Source: G963666535 sp963666535
GTDB taxonomy: Bacteria > Bacillota > Clostridia > Oscillospirales > Oscillospiraceae
Length of the DNA: 64,000 bases
Assembly: GCA_963666535.1 (NCBI GenBank)
Contig: OY762913.1
Span: 2,790,001 to 2,854,000, forward strand
Direction: 5' to 3'
The notes beneath the pieces are model-generated. The model was not told the origin of the DNA and did not search any database. It saw nothing but the letters and a program-made list of their open reading frames with translations. The position numbers and the translations under genes are program-made. This document shows positions 42,709 to 50,112 of this stretch, one piece after another (the first letter of the stretch is position 1; each line of letters begins with the position of its first letter).

Positions 42709-43374
42709 TTGGAACTAAATCCCATTTCATTAAACAAAATCGCAATGAAGAATGAGCTGACGTACAATGGAGAAATTCTGTTAACTTATCGAATCGAATA
42801 TCCTGAATTTCACTCTTCCTGTTTCCAAATGTGCCTGAACAAAGTGAATCGCTTTTATCAGAACAAAGCGCATGCATTTCAGCGACATTGCGAAATAGAG
42901 CTGTTCCCCATGGCAATCGAGCAGTACAACGAAGATCGTAAAAATAATTATCCCATACGGGCGTTTGATGCCGTGCTGGTCTATGAAGTGACCTATTTGT
43001 CCGCCTGTATCATCAGCATTTATTTTGACCAATATGAATACACCGGGGGCGCGCACGGGAACACGGTTAGAAGCTCTCAAACATGGAATCTTCAGAGGTG
43101 TGAATTAATCAGGCTGCGGCAATTGTTTTGCTGTCTCCCTGACTATAAAGCTTATATCTTGACCGCTGTGGAAGCGCAAATTAAAAACGAGCCGGATTTG
43201 TACTTTGAAGATTATGAAGAGCTGATTGCAGAGGCTTTTAACCCGTGCAGCTTTTACTGCACGCCCGAGGGGGTTGTGGTCTATTATCAGCAATACGACA
43301 TTGCCCCCTATGCAAGCGGGATACGGGAATTTTTATTGCCCTATACCAACTGCGTAAGCAATCCACAAACATGA
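42709..43374 (+). CDS. DUF3298/RsiV-like protein
   Basis: 221 residues. It matches the DUF3298 region (CIISIYFDQYEYTGGAHGNTV, then SSQTWNL and EGVVVYYQQYDIAPYASG) found in the exported part of the RsiV anti-sigma factor. Here it is a soluble protein with no signal peptide or TM helix. The GAGGTGA site 5 bases before TTG 42709 decides the start. No sigma gene is adjacent. Function unknown. Confidence 0.8.
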   Translation: MELNPISLNKIAMKNELTYNGEILLTYRIEYPEFHSSCFQMCLNKVNRFYQNKAHAFQRHCEIELFPMAIEQYNEDRKNNYPIRAFDAVLVYEVTYLSACIISIYFDQYEYTGGAHGNTVRSSQTWNLQRCELIRLRQLFCCLPDYKAYILTAVEAQIKNEPDLYFEDYEELIAEAFNPCSFYCTPEGVVVYYQQYDIAPYASGIREFLLPYTNCVSNPQT

Positions 43375-43506
43375 TGCTGTACGAGTTTGTAAAAAAGGCT
43401 GTCCCACACATGGTAAAACTCTACGGAGCGTTGATTGCATGATTCAGCGCGATGTATTATCCTAATGTCCTAGGGACACGGCATGGACGAAAAGGATGAA
43501 TTTTGA

Positions 43507-43845
43507 ATGGATAACAGAAAAGAGCTCAAAAATCTTTATAAGAGCAGACCCATCATTGGCGGCGTTTACTGTATAACATGCGGTGGAACTGGCCGCGTCT
43601 GGATCAAGTCTGCACGGGATATGAGAAGTCAAATCAACAAATTTGATTTTTCAGTCTCGAACGCTTCTTGCCCAGAACCGGGAATGCACACAGAATGGGT
43701 ACAATACGGTATAAAGTCATTTTCTTTTACGGTTCTTGAGGAACTGGAAAAAGGGCCTACGCAGACCGACGCGGAATTTACAGAAGATCTTGCCGCATTA
43801 TTGGAACTGTGGCTTGAAAAACAAGAGGAAGGCTCGTTAGGGTGA
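43507..43845 (+). CDS. GIY-YIG-like nuclease family protein
   Basis: 112 residues. GGVYCITCGGTGRVWIKSARDMRSQ matches a GIY-YIG-type start (GVYCI...G..WIG-like), followed by a conserved HTEWVQYGIKSFSFTVLEELEK block and an acidic C-terminal helix. The family occurs in Clostridia with a DUF2087 gene; here the two overlap by 4 bases (GTGA). Nuclease activity is not proven, since the second motif tyrosine is replaced by Trp. Confidence 0.75.
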   Translation: MDNRKELKNLYKSRPIIGGVYCITCGGTGRVWIKSARDMRSQINKFDFSVSNASCPEPGMHTEWVQYGIKSFSFTVLEELEKGPTQTDAEFTEDLAALLELWLEKQEEGSLG

Positions 43846-44141
43846 TAAAAGTGGGACGGAACGACAGCATTCAACCTTTTCTGGATTCTACGGGAAAAAT
43901 TACACAGCTGCCGCAAAAGCAGCGGCTCAGGTATGCAGTGCTGGCCTATTTAGCCGATCAGTTTAAGCCGGATCATGATTTCACGGAACGAGAGGTCAAT
44001 GAGATTTGTGACGTGTGGCATACCTTTGGGGACTATTTTCTATTGCGGCGGGAGCTTGTTGACAGAGGTTTTTTAAAGCGGGAGCGGGACGGCTCCCGCT
44101 ATTGGCGGGCGCAAATCGGCACGTCGGAAAATTTTGTGTAA
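43842..44141 (+). CDS. DUF2087 domain protein, 3' end inside insertion sequence
   Basis: 99 residues. DUF2087 core: QLPQKQRLRYAVLAYLADQF, then FTEREVNEICDVWHTFGDYFLLRRELVDRGFLKRERDGSRYWR. The start GTG 43842 overlaps the GIY-YIG gene (GTGA). The last codons, up to the stop at 44139-44141, fall in the terminal repeat of the IS256-type element, so the native C-terminus is replaced by a few residues. The core domain looks intact. Confidence 0.8.
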   Translation: MIKVGRNDSIQPFLDSTGKITQLPQKQRLRYAVLAYLADQFKPDHDFTEREVNEICDVWHTFGDYFLLRRELVDRGFLKRERDGSRYWRAQIGTSENFV

Positions 44142-45621
44142 TTGTAAAACCCCTTGATCAAGAATTTTAGCTTGTATCTGTGGGTTTGCTCTTGCAAATC
44201 AAGACTGTGGATTTTGCCTTCACTGCCCGTTTCCCCGGGAGCGGACACGGTATGCGCGCTTTGCGTGAATGCCGCGTCCGCCCAGGGGAACTCTATTTCA
44301 AGGTAAAATCAGACTGCGGCTCGCTCAGAAAACATCAGGTTGAGCTGGCTTAATACCATATCCCAGTTTCGACATCTGGACGTCCAGTGTTCGACAATTT
44401 TTTTAGATGCCAGATACAGCATCTTGCGCAGGGAGTCATCGCTGGTAAAGCTGGGTTTATTTTTGGTGATTTGCCGAAACTGGCGGTTAAGACCCTCAAT
44501 GATGTTTGTCGTGTATATGATGCGCCGGATTTCGGCGGGGTATGCGAAAAAGGTGCTCAGAATGTCCCAGTTTTCTTCCCAGCTCTTGACGCAGGAGGGA
44601 TACTGTTTACCCCACTTTTCACGGAATGCCATCAAATGCTCCAACGCTTCGTCTTCCGTGACGGCTTTATAGACCAGTTTCAAATCAGCCATGAGCGCCT
44701 TGATATCCTTGTAGCTCACATAGCGGGTGGAGCTGCGGATCTGATGGATGATGCAGCGTTGGATTTGCGCTTGGGGGTAAACGGCATTGATGGCCTCGCA
44801 GAAGCCCTTCAGCCCGTCCACACAGAACAGATAAACATCCAAAACACCCCTGCTTTTGAGGTCATTCAACACAGAAAGCCAAAACTTGCTGCTCTCATGT
44901 TCCCCGATCCAAACGCCAAGAATGTCCTTTCTGCCATCCATGGTGATGCCAAGTACCACATAGGAAGCCTTGGTGACATACTGGTGATTTTCCTTGACCT
45001 TGTAATGAATAGCGTCCAAAAATACAAATGGATAGACGGGTTCCAACGGTCTGTTCTGCCATGCCGAAACCTCCGGCATGATTTTCTCGCTGATCTTACT
45101 CACTAGCTCTGGGGAGATTTCCACATCATAAAGGCTCTTAATCTGCTCCGCTATATCCCGCTGACTCATGCCACAGGCATACAGGGAAAGAATCTTTTCC
45201 TCCATGCCGTCGGCGTTTCGGCTGTATCTTTCGATGATTTGAGGCTCATATTTTCCGTTGCGATCCCGGGGCACCTTGATCTCCACCTCGCCCAATTGCG
45301 TCTTGACTGTCTTTTGCGAATACCCATTTCGGTAATTCTTAGCTTCCGGTTCGACAGCGGTTTGCGACGCTCTTTCGCTTTTTTCGTAGCCCAGCTCCGA
45401 GTCCAGCTCGCTTTCCATGACCTGCTGAAGTACGTCACGAAACATTTCCTTCATGGCCCCCATAATCTCCATGGTACTGCTAAACTTTTGGCTGTTCACG
45501 TATTCTCGCATCAGTTCTGCCGGTGCTTCCTTCATAAAAAACATCCTTTCAGTGTTGAATTGTTATTGCTCCAATTCTTGACCAAAAGGATGTCTCTCAT
45601 TCACTTTTACACAAAATTTTT
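44127..45621. mobile_element. IS256-family insertion sequence
   Basis: About 1.5 kb. Terminal inverted repeats share AAAATTTTGTGTAA (left 44128-44141, right complement 45608-45621), with about 20 of 24 bases matching. One transposase gene is inside on the minus strand. No 8-9-base target duplication is visible (left flank GCACGTCG, right flank GGGGTCTC), so the element may have recombined since it arrived. It interrupts the end of the DUF2087 gene. Confidence 0.88.
44309..45535 (-). CDS. IS256-family (mutator-type) transposase
   Basis: 408 residues. The catalytic DDE is visible as FLDAIHYKV, FCVDGLKGF and the Glu in the KSWEENWD region; the C-terminus has IYTTNIIEGLNRQFRQITK. AAAGGATG before ATG 45535. 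The element looks complete and possibly active. Confidence 0.96.
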   Translation of the reverse strand: MKEAPAELMREYVNSQKFSSTMEIMGAMKEMFRDVLQQVMESELDSELGYEKSERASQTAVEPEAKNYRNGYSQKTVKTQLGEVEIKVPRDRNGKYEPQIIERYSRNADGMEEKILSLYACGMSQRDIAEQIKSLYDVEISPELVSKISEKIMPEVSAWQNRPLEPVYPFVFLDAIHYKVKENHQYVTKASYVVLGITMDGRKDILGVWIGEHESSKFWLSVLNDLKSRGVLDVYLFCVDGLKGFCEAINAVYPQAQIQRCIIHQIRSSTRYVSYKDIKALMADLKLVYKAVTEDEALEHLMAFREKWGKQYPSCVKSWEENWDILSTFFAYPAEIRRIIYTTNIIEGLNRQFRQITKNKPSFTSDDSLRKMLYLASKKIVEHWTSRCRNWDMVLSQLNLMFSERAAV

Positions 45622-45963
45622 CGGGGTCTCCGCAAATCCATTCCGATCAAACAGAAACCGGGTAAAATACCGCCTGCACGCTGGATCCCCATTGTGATGC
45701 GGTGCTGTCCGCATCCAGTCAGGTCATGGCAAAATCCGACTCATAAAACCCAGATATCAGCGTTGGAAAAACGCCCCCTGACACCTTTGAAAGCAAAAGG
45801 TGTCAGGAGTTGTTCGCGGGGTTTGTTTCTAAAATCAATCTCTATTGTTTTTCCGCTGAAACCTCAGTGTGTTCACCCTCTTACGCTTTTTCAGTCAAAA
45901 AATTGGGCGGCCCGGATGTCAATTCCGGCCGTCCATTTTTGCAGGAGCATGTTGTAGCGCCTT

Positions 45964-46104
45964 TTATTTCCCCAGCAGGTTATACAGCATCTGGTCCATT
46001 TCGGCTCTGGTGCTTGTGCCAGCTGGATTCAGCTTTCCGCCGCTGCCGCTCACCGTTCCGGTTTTCACCAGCAGTGTCATCGCGTCATTCGCCCCACGGC
46101 AGCT
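45964..46104 (-). pseudogene. Remnant of an SLH-domain protein (C-terminus)
   Basis: The last 44 residues of an S-layer homology repeat survive (ANDAMTLLVKTGTVSGSGGK, LNPAGTSTRAEMDQMLYNLL), ending in a normal stop. Just upstream the KLPW...ANDAM junction needs one G deleted to stay in frame, and no further SLH sequence is found. Hence a truncated, frameshifted piece of a surface-layer protein gene. Confidence 0.75.
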
Positions 46105-46313
46105 TATCAAGACCCTTGAGTGGGTTATAAAGCAGGCGCGGGAGACAGAAACCAAAAACTTAAACGGTGTCTTACCATTTGATCGGCTCCAGGTTTTTTC
46201 GTTGCCCCGTGTGCAAATTCGTGTGCATTTTCTGTCTCACGTTGATGCTAGTTTCCCGCTTATGGGGAATCAGTCTCACAAGCAAGGAGTTGAAACACGC
46301 TGAAAGCAAAAGA

Positions 46314-46350
46314 GAAATCCCGAAATGCTGATTTCTAAACATCGGGATTT
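46314..46350 (-). terminator. Hairpin after DUF4417 cassette
   Basis: AAATCCCGA / TCGGGATTT arms. It follows the direct-repeat copy at 46347-46404, at the same position that the 47992-48032 hairpin has after the other repeat copy. Confidence 0.65.
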
Positions 46351-46404
46351 GCGAGTCCCGCTGTATTAAGATATCATGCGAACTCAAGGTTGAGATTTGA
46401 ACTA
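46347..46404 (-). repeat. Direct repeat R1, copy 1
   Basis: 58 bases starting ATTTGCGAGTCCCGCTGTAT, about 80% identical to 48031-48088. On the minus strand it sits after the DUF4417 gene and before a terminator hairpin. Confidence 0.8.
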
Positions 46405-46449
46405 TTGTCTTATGGCGGCAATTCCTATTTTGCAAAGCAACACAAGCTG

Positions 46450-47817
46450 TTAAATTGTACGGTATAAAACGTCAACCTGCGTAATGACATCACGTAATTT
46501 ATCCTCTCCCAACAAATAATCAAGTAATTCATCAGCTTTGTCTACATCAACAGCATCGCTATAACGATTTCCTTGACATATGCTGATTTTTCCATCTGGA
46601 TGTGTAATGCTGTACGGCTTGCCCTTCCAAATAAACTCCACTTCTCCACCATCGTTGATACACCATTTAAATTCGCTGACTGTGGGGAATTTGTCTTCGT
46701 CTTTTTCGTTTGAAGTAATCCCATTGTTCATATGCTGTTCTCCTGTCCTAGATTTAAATTCAAGGGCACCATGCGGATAGTTGATTGGGGAGCTTGGCAT
46801 TGGATTCCCACGTTCACTATTCCAATGAATTTCATGGTCATGTGGGTTTGTATGTTTATCAGGTCGATTATGGTCAGTATAGTGCCTCTCTTTCACAGCC
46901 CGCCCATCATCACCTATTTTTGTTTCAAATTTATTCCCCTTTTTGTCATAGGTTGTTTTGACTTCTCCCGGATTTCCTAAAAATCTCTGATCGTGTGGTT
47001 TCGTAGGACTCGGTCTCCACGCTCCTCCAAAAGCACTTCCCATGCCCTTGAAAAAAGCATCATCTCGCATGATGTAGCCGCTTTTTATCACAATAGGACT
47101 GCCGTTTGGGAGCGGCTTCTTACCCAAGATAAAGTCAAGATATTTTGATGGAACGTAATCGTCATTCTGGTATTTCCAAGAAGAAAGCTCGTAATCCACA
47201 AACACAATATTGCCTTGCATTTCGGGAAACGGCTCGTTATAGCAGATAATCCGTTCCGGCTCAATCTGCCGAAGCATTTCGTTGTAACCTTTGGGGAAAA
47301 ACTCTTTTTGATCGGAATGGTTGTTATGTTCCGATACCATATAGGTCGATACTGCTACCGTGCTGCCCTTCGGAACACCCTTGAAGCAAAAATCAAAGGT
47401 ATGTTCAGCGCCCCAGCTGATCGTGGGTATCACACGCATTCCTTTCGAGGCGAAGTAAGCGCCGCACCAGCGATTTCGGAACGTGTTATATAACTGTATG
47501 GTAGGATTCATCTCACGATACATACTAAAATCAGGGGATAACACTGCTTTATACCGTTTTAGCTTCTCAATATCATTGTCAGGATTTTTCCACACCCGTT
47601 CAAACTTGTAATTATATAGAAAGAAATGCACCATCCGTTCTAAGTGATTATTGTTTTCAAGATTGGTACGGTCAAAACCAATGAGCAGTAGATTTTGAAA
47701 ATCCTCATCTGAAAATTCCGTTTTTGGAATGACAGGAACTTTAAATATTCCTGCCCCATCAAATTGATTTCTCAAAAGGAATGGGCTTGTGCGGTAATTG
47801 TAGTTTTCTTCTGTCAT
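46450..47817 (-). CDS. DUF4417 protein with extra C-terminal module
   Basis: 455 residues. Residues 1-270 are a DUF4417 domain (MNPTIQLYNTFRNRWCGAYF, WGAEHTFDFCFKGVPKGSTV, SEHNNHSDQKEFFPKGYNEM). A following segment has a conserved His-rich block (RHYTDHNRPDKHTNPHDHEI, then RGNPMPSSPINYP) and a C-terminal beta domain (SEFKWCINDGGEVEFIWKGK). DUF4417 occurs in phage and polymorphic-toxin contexts; the His/Asp block could be a metal or nuclease site, which is inference. ATG 47817 follows AGGAGATG. Flanked by cassette repeats. Confidence 0.8.
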   Translation of the reverse strand: MTEENYNYRTSPFLLRNQFDGAGIFKVPVIPKTEFSDEDFQNLLLIGFDRTNLENNNHLERMVHFFLYNYKFERVWKNPDNDIEKLKRYKAVLSPDFSMYREMNPTIQLYNTFRNRWCGAYFASKGMRVIPTISWGAEHTFDFCFKGVPKGSTVAVSTYMVSEHNNHSDQKEFFPKGYNEMLRQIEPERIICYNEPFPEMQGNIVFVDYELSSWKYQNDDYVPSKYLDFILGKKPLPNGSPIVIKSGYIMRDDAFFKGMGSAFGGAWRPSPTKPHDQRFLGNPGEVKTTYDKKGNKFETKIGDDGRAVKERHYTDHNRPDKHTNPHDHEIHWNSERGNPMPSSPINYPHGALEFKSRTGEQHMNNGITSNEKDEDKFPTVSEFKWCINDGGEVEFIWKGKPYSITHPDGKISICQGNRYSDAVDVDKADELLDYLLGEDKLRDVITQVDVLYRTI

Positions 47818-47951
47818 TTTAGCATCTCCTATTTTATGATAAGGACAAAGTCCTTTCGCAAATAGGAGGAAACCCTTATTAAGTTTCACAGTTTTGCACA
47901 ACCTAATTTCATTGTTTACAAATAATTCAAAGTGGTGGGATTGAAGGTTTT

Positions 47952-47970
47952 GTAAACAACCTTTGTTTAC
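47952..47970. promoter_or_regulatory. Palindrome upstream of DUF4417 gene
   Basis: GTAAACAACCTTTGTTTAC, 8-bp arms with a 3-base centre; a third related half-site (TTGTTTAC) lies near 47913. Candidate operator. Confidence 0.55.
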
Positions 47971-47991
47971 TCTATTTTATCATGTAAAACG

Positions 47992-48032
47992 AAAAAGTCA
48001 TGTATGAGTTCAAATCTCATACATGACTTTAT
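47992..48032 (-). terminator. Cassette terminator hairpin T1 copy 2
   Basis: AAAGTCATGTATGAG / CTCATACATGACTTT with a 7-base loop and T5 on the minus strand. Nearly identical to the hairpin after tRNA-Leu (48561-48601). The similarity extends about 20 bases further left. Confidence 0.85.
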
Positions 48033-48088
48033 TTGCGAGTCCCGCTGTATATAAGATATCATTGAGTTTTTAGTTGGGATTTGAACTA
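48031..48088 (-). repeat. Direct repeat R1, copy 2
   Basis: 58 bases, partner of 46347-46404, lying after the NTF2-like gene and before terminator T1 copy 2. Confidence 0.8.
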
Positions 48089-48122
48089 ACATCATGTAGA
48101 TTATGCTCATAATGGTTTTAGG

Positions 48123-48503
48123 TTAATTTGCATATGGAGCAATATGTTCAGCTTTTGATTCATACTCTTTTATCACAGATATTTTATCATCTTCATCAAA
48201 TTCAATAAGGGATACACCATTAAACCCATTAACTACTTCACCTTGTTGCTCTTTAAAAAACCATTCAACAATTGTTACATCATTTGAATGAATAAATCTT
48301 TTTATGTTCCACTCAAGAACTTTTTGCTTTTTTAGCATATCATCTATCCATAAGTATATTTCTGACAGACAAAAATACTCAGGACCATAGCATTCACTAT
48401 AATATACAGTTTTTGAAAAGATATAATCTATTGTTAAAAAGTCACGTTCAATCCACATATTAAAATAGTTTCTAATTATAAGTTCTTTTTCAATATTGTT
48501 CAT
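48123..48503 (-). CDS. NTF2-like (SnoaL) fold protein
   Basis: 126 residues, cystatin-like NTF2 fold suggested by an N-terminal helix (ELIIRNYFNMWIERDF), a DYIFSKTVYYSECYGPEY segment and curved strands with a KQKVLEWNIKRFIHSNDVTIVEWFF block. It lies alone between cassette repeats next to tRNA-Leu. NTF2-fold proteins include enzymes and toxin-immunity proteins. GGGAG precedes the ATG. Strongly AT-rich. Confidence 0.75.
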   Translation of the reverse strand: MNNIEKELIIRNYFNMWIERDFLTIDYIFSKTVYYSECYGPEYFCLSEIYLWIDDMLKKQKVLEWNIKRFIHSNDVTIVEWFFKEQQGEVVNGFNGVSLIEFDEDDKISVIKEYESKAEHIAPYAN

Positions 48504-48560
48504 TGTGCTCCCGCCTGTAAAATATAAATAATCTTTGTTTTATTATATCATCAGTAAAAT

Positions 48561-48601
48561 AAAAAGTCATGTATGGGTTCAAATCCTCATACATGACTTT
48601 A
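48561..48601 (-). terminator. Terminator of tRNA-Leu (T1 copy 1)
   Basis: AAAGTCATGTATG...CATACATGACTTT stem just after the tRNA. The duplicated copy 570 bases away suggests the region was used as a recombination site. Confidence 0.85.
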
Positions 48602-48604
48602 ATT

Positions 48605-48689
48605 TGGTGCGGCTGACGGGACTCGAACCCGTACGCCTGTTGGCACATGCACCTCAAGCATGCCAGTCTACCAGTTCCAGCACAGCCGC
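48605..48689 (-). tRNA. tRNA-Leu (anticodon GAG)
   Basis: 85 nucleotides. The acceptor GCGGCTG pairs with CAGCCGC, discriminator A, encoded CCA. The anticodon loop TTGAGGT gives GAG. It has the long variable arm of tRNA-Leu. It borders the accessory zone at its 3' side. Confidence 0.95.
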
Positions 48690-48859
48690 ATAGGAAGCAG
48701 CCTTCCAAAAGGTTGCTTAGTTATTATAATGGTGCAGCTTTCTTTTGTCAACTGGATTTTTCCCTGCAGTGGGGTCATCGCCGCTCTTTTCCCTTTACAA
48801 TCGGCACAAAAACGATTAGACTAATTTAGTTAACGTTTTCTACAGAAAGAGTGATTGTT

Positions 48860-50062
48860 TTGAAGAGCAGATCCGTTTCCTCTGTCCCCACGGTTGTCGC
48901 CTGTCTGTGCGTCCAACTGTGCGTCGGCATTTTATACCTTTGGAGTGTGTTTAAGCTCCCTGTGGCCGAATATTACGACTGGCCCATCAGTTCCGCAAAC
49001 ATGGTAGCGTCCTACATGCTGTTCTCCTTCGTGGTGGGCAATCTCGTGGGCGGCATTCTGCAGGACCGCACAAGTCCCCGTCTCGTCGCCACGATCGGCT
49101 GCGCCATGTTCTGCGGCGGCGTTTTCCTCACGTCGCTGCTGACCCCCGCCACCATTGGATTCATCTATCTGTTTTACTGTGTGATGGGCGGTGTGGGCGT
49201 CGGTTTTGCCTATGGGGTAAACATCTCCTGCATTCAAAAATGGCTGCCCCACCGCAGGGGCTTTGCCTCAGGACTGGCTGTGTCCACCTTTGGCCTATCC
49301 ACCGTTGTGTTTGCACCTGTTTCCCAGTGGCTGCTCAATGTCACCGGTTCCGTCCCCGCCACCTTCCGCACCCTGTCCATCGTGTTTTTCGTCATCAGCA
49401 TAACGGCCTGCTTCTTCATCCGCCTCCCCTCTGACGAGTATATTCAATCGCTAAACCTCCCTGCCGCCGCGGTATCCGCTGGAAGAAATCTCACCGTGTG
49501 GCAGGCGGTGCGCACAGCGCCCTTCTGGTGCCTGTTCTTGGGCGTTCTCTTTTATAACACCACTTGGAATGCCCTTACCCCGATCATCAAGGACCTGGGA
49601 ATCACCCGCGGTTTGTCCGAAGGACTGGCCGTCCTGGCCGTCTCCCTGACCGGCATCACCAACGCTGCCGGCCGGCTGGTCATGGCGACGCTGTCGGACA
49701 AGCTTGGGCGAGTGACCACCCTGTGTCTGCTTTGTGTAATTACCATTGTCTCGGCTTTGGCCTTCATTGGGATCGGCGGAATCGGCTATCTCATGTTGGT
49801 GCTTATCCTCGCCTTTGCCTACGGCGGCCCTGCCGCCATTTTCCCCGCCTTTACCACCGACTTCTTCGGCCCTGAGCACTCCGGCGGCAATTACGGCGCC
49901 GTCATGCTGGCCTTGGGGGTTTCCTCCATCATCAGCAACGCCATCTCTAACGCGCTGTACAGCGCCACCGGCACGTATACTCTTACCTTTATTATGGGCG
50001 CCGTTACAGCCGTTTTTACCATGATATTAATGCTGGTCCTCCGCCGCTATCAGAAACGCTGA
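48860..50062 (+). CDS. MFS transporter, OFA (oxalate/formate) subfamily
   Basis: 400 residues with 12 TM helices. N-terminal GILYLWSVFKLPVAEYY and FGLSTVVFAPVSQWLL, and the central loop PLPSDEY-like region, follow the OxlT-like family. It exchanges or exports a small carboxylate such as formate or oxalate; the substrate is not determined. The start is uncertain: TTG 48860 is preferred over GTG 48851, as AGAAAGAG lies at suitable distance. Confidence 0.88.
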   Translation: MKSRSVSSVPTVVACLCVQLCVGILYLWSVFKLPVAEYYDWPISSANMVASYMLFSFVVGNLVGGILQDRTSPRLVATIGCAMFCGGVFLTSLLTPATIGFIYLFYCVMGGVGVGFAYGVNISCIQKWLPHRRGFASGLAVSTFGLSTVVFAPVSQWLLNVTGSVPATFRTLSIVFFVISITACFFIRLPSDEYIQSLNLPAAAVSAGRNLTVWQAVRTAPFWCLFLGVLFYNTTWNALTPIIKDLGITRGLSEGLAVLAVSLTGITNAAGRLVMATLSDKLGRVTTLCLLCVITIVSALAFIGIGGIGYLMLVLILAFAYGGPAAIFPAFTTDFFGPEHSGGNYGAVMLALGVSSIISNAISNALYSATGTYTLTFIMGAVTAVFTMILMLVLRRYQKR

Positions 50063-50068
50063 CCCACC

Positions 50069-50112
50069 AAAAAACAGAAGACCCTGCCTCGTAGGCAGGG
50101 TCTTCTGTTTTT
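50069..50112. terminator. Bidirectional terminator
   Basis: AAAAACAGAAGACCCTGCCT / AGGCAGGGTCTTCTGTTTTT between converging MFS and metal ATPase genes. Confidence 0.95.

Larger units (their letters stand above)
45622..46449. other. Gap with relic sequence between IS256 and DUF4417 cassette
   Basis: 828 bases without an intact gene. Hairpin 45777-45808 (CCTGACACCTTT / AAAGGTGTCAGG type) looks like a terminator; a minus-strand SLH-domain remnant lies at 45964-46104; a direct repeat copy and hairpin lie at 46314-46404. The rest is not recognisable. Confidence 0.6.
47818..48122. other. Intercassette region
   Basis: 305 bases with the DUF4417 promoter region, an operator-like palindrome (47952-47970), hairpin T1' (47992-48032) and repeat R1 copy 2 (48031-48088). 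No gene. Confidence 0.7.

Noticed and set aside
46347..48088. Two-repeat CRISPR-like arrangement
   Set aside because: Repeats are 1.7 kb apart with a full gene between them and no cas genes nearby.
49451..49879. Minus-strand frame opposite the MFS transporter
   Set aside because: Antisense to well-conserved membrane helices and without start signals.
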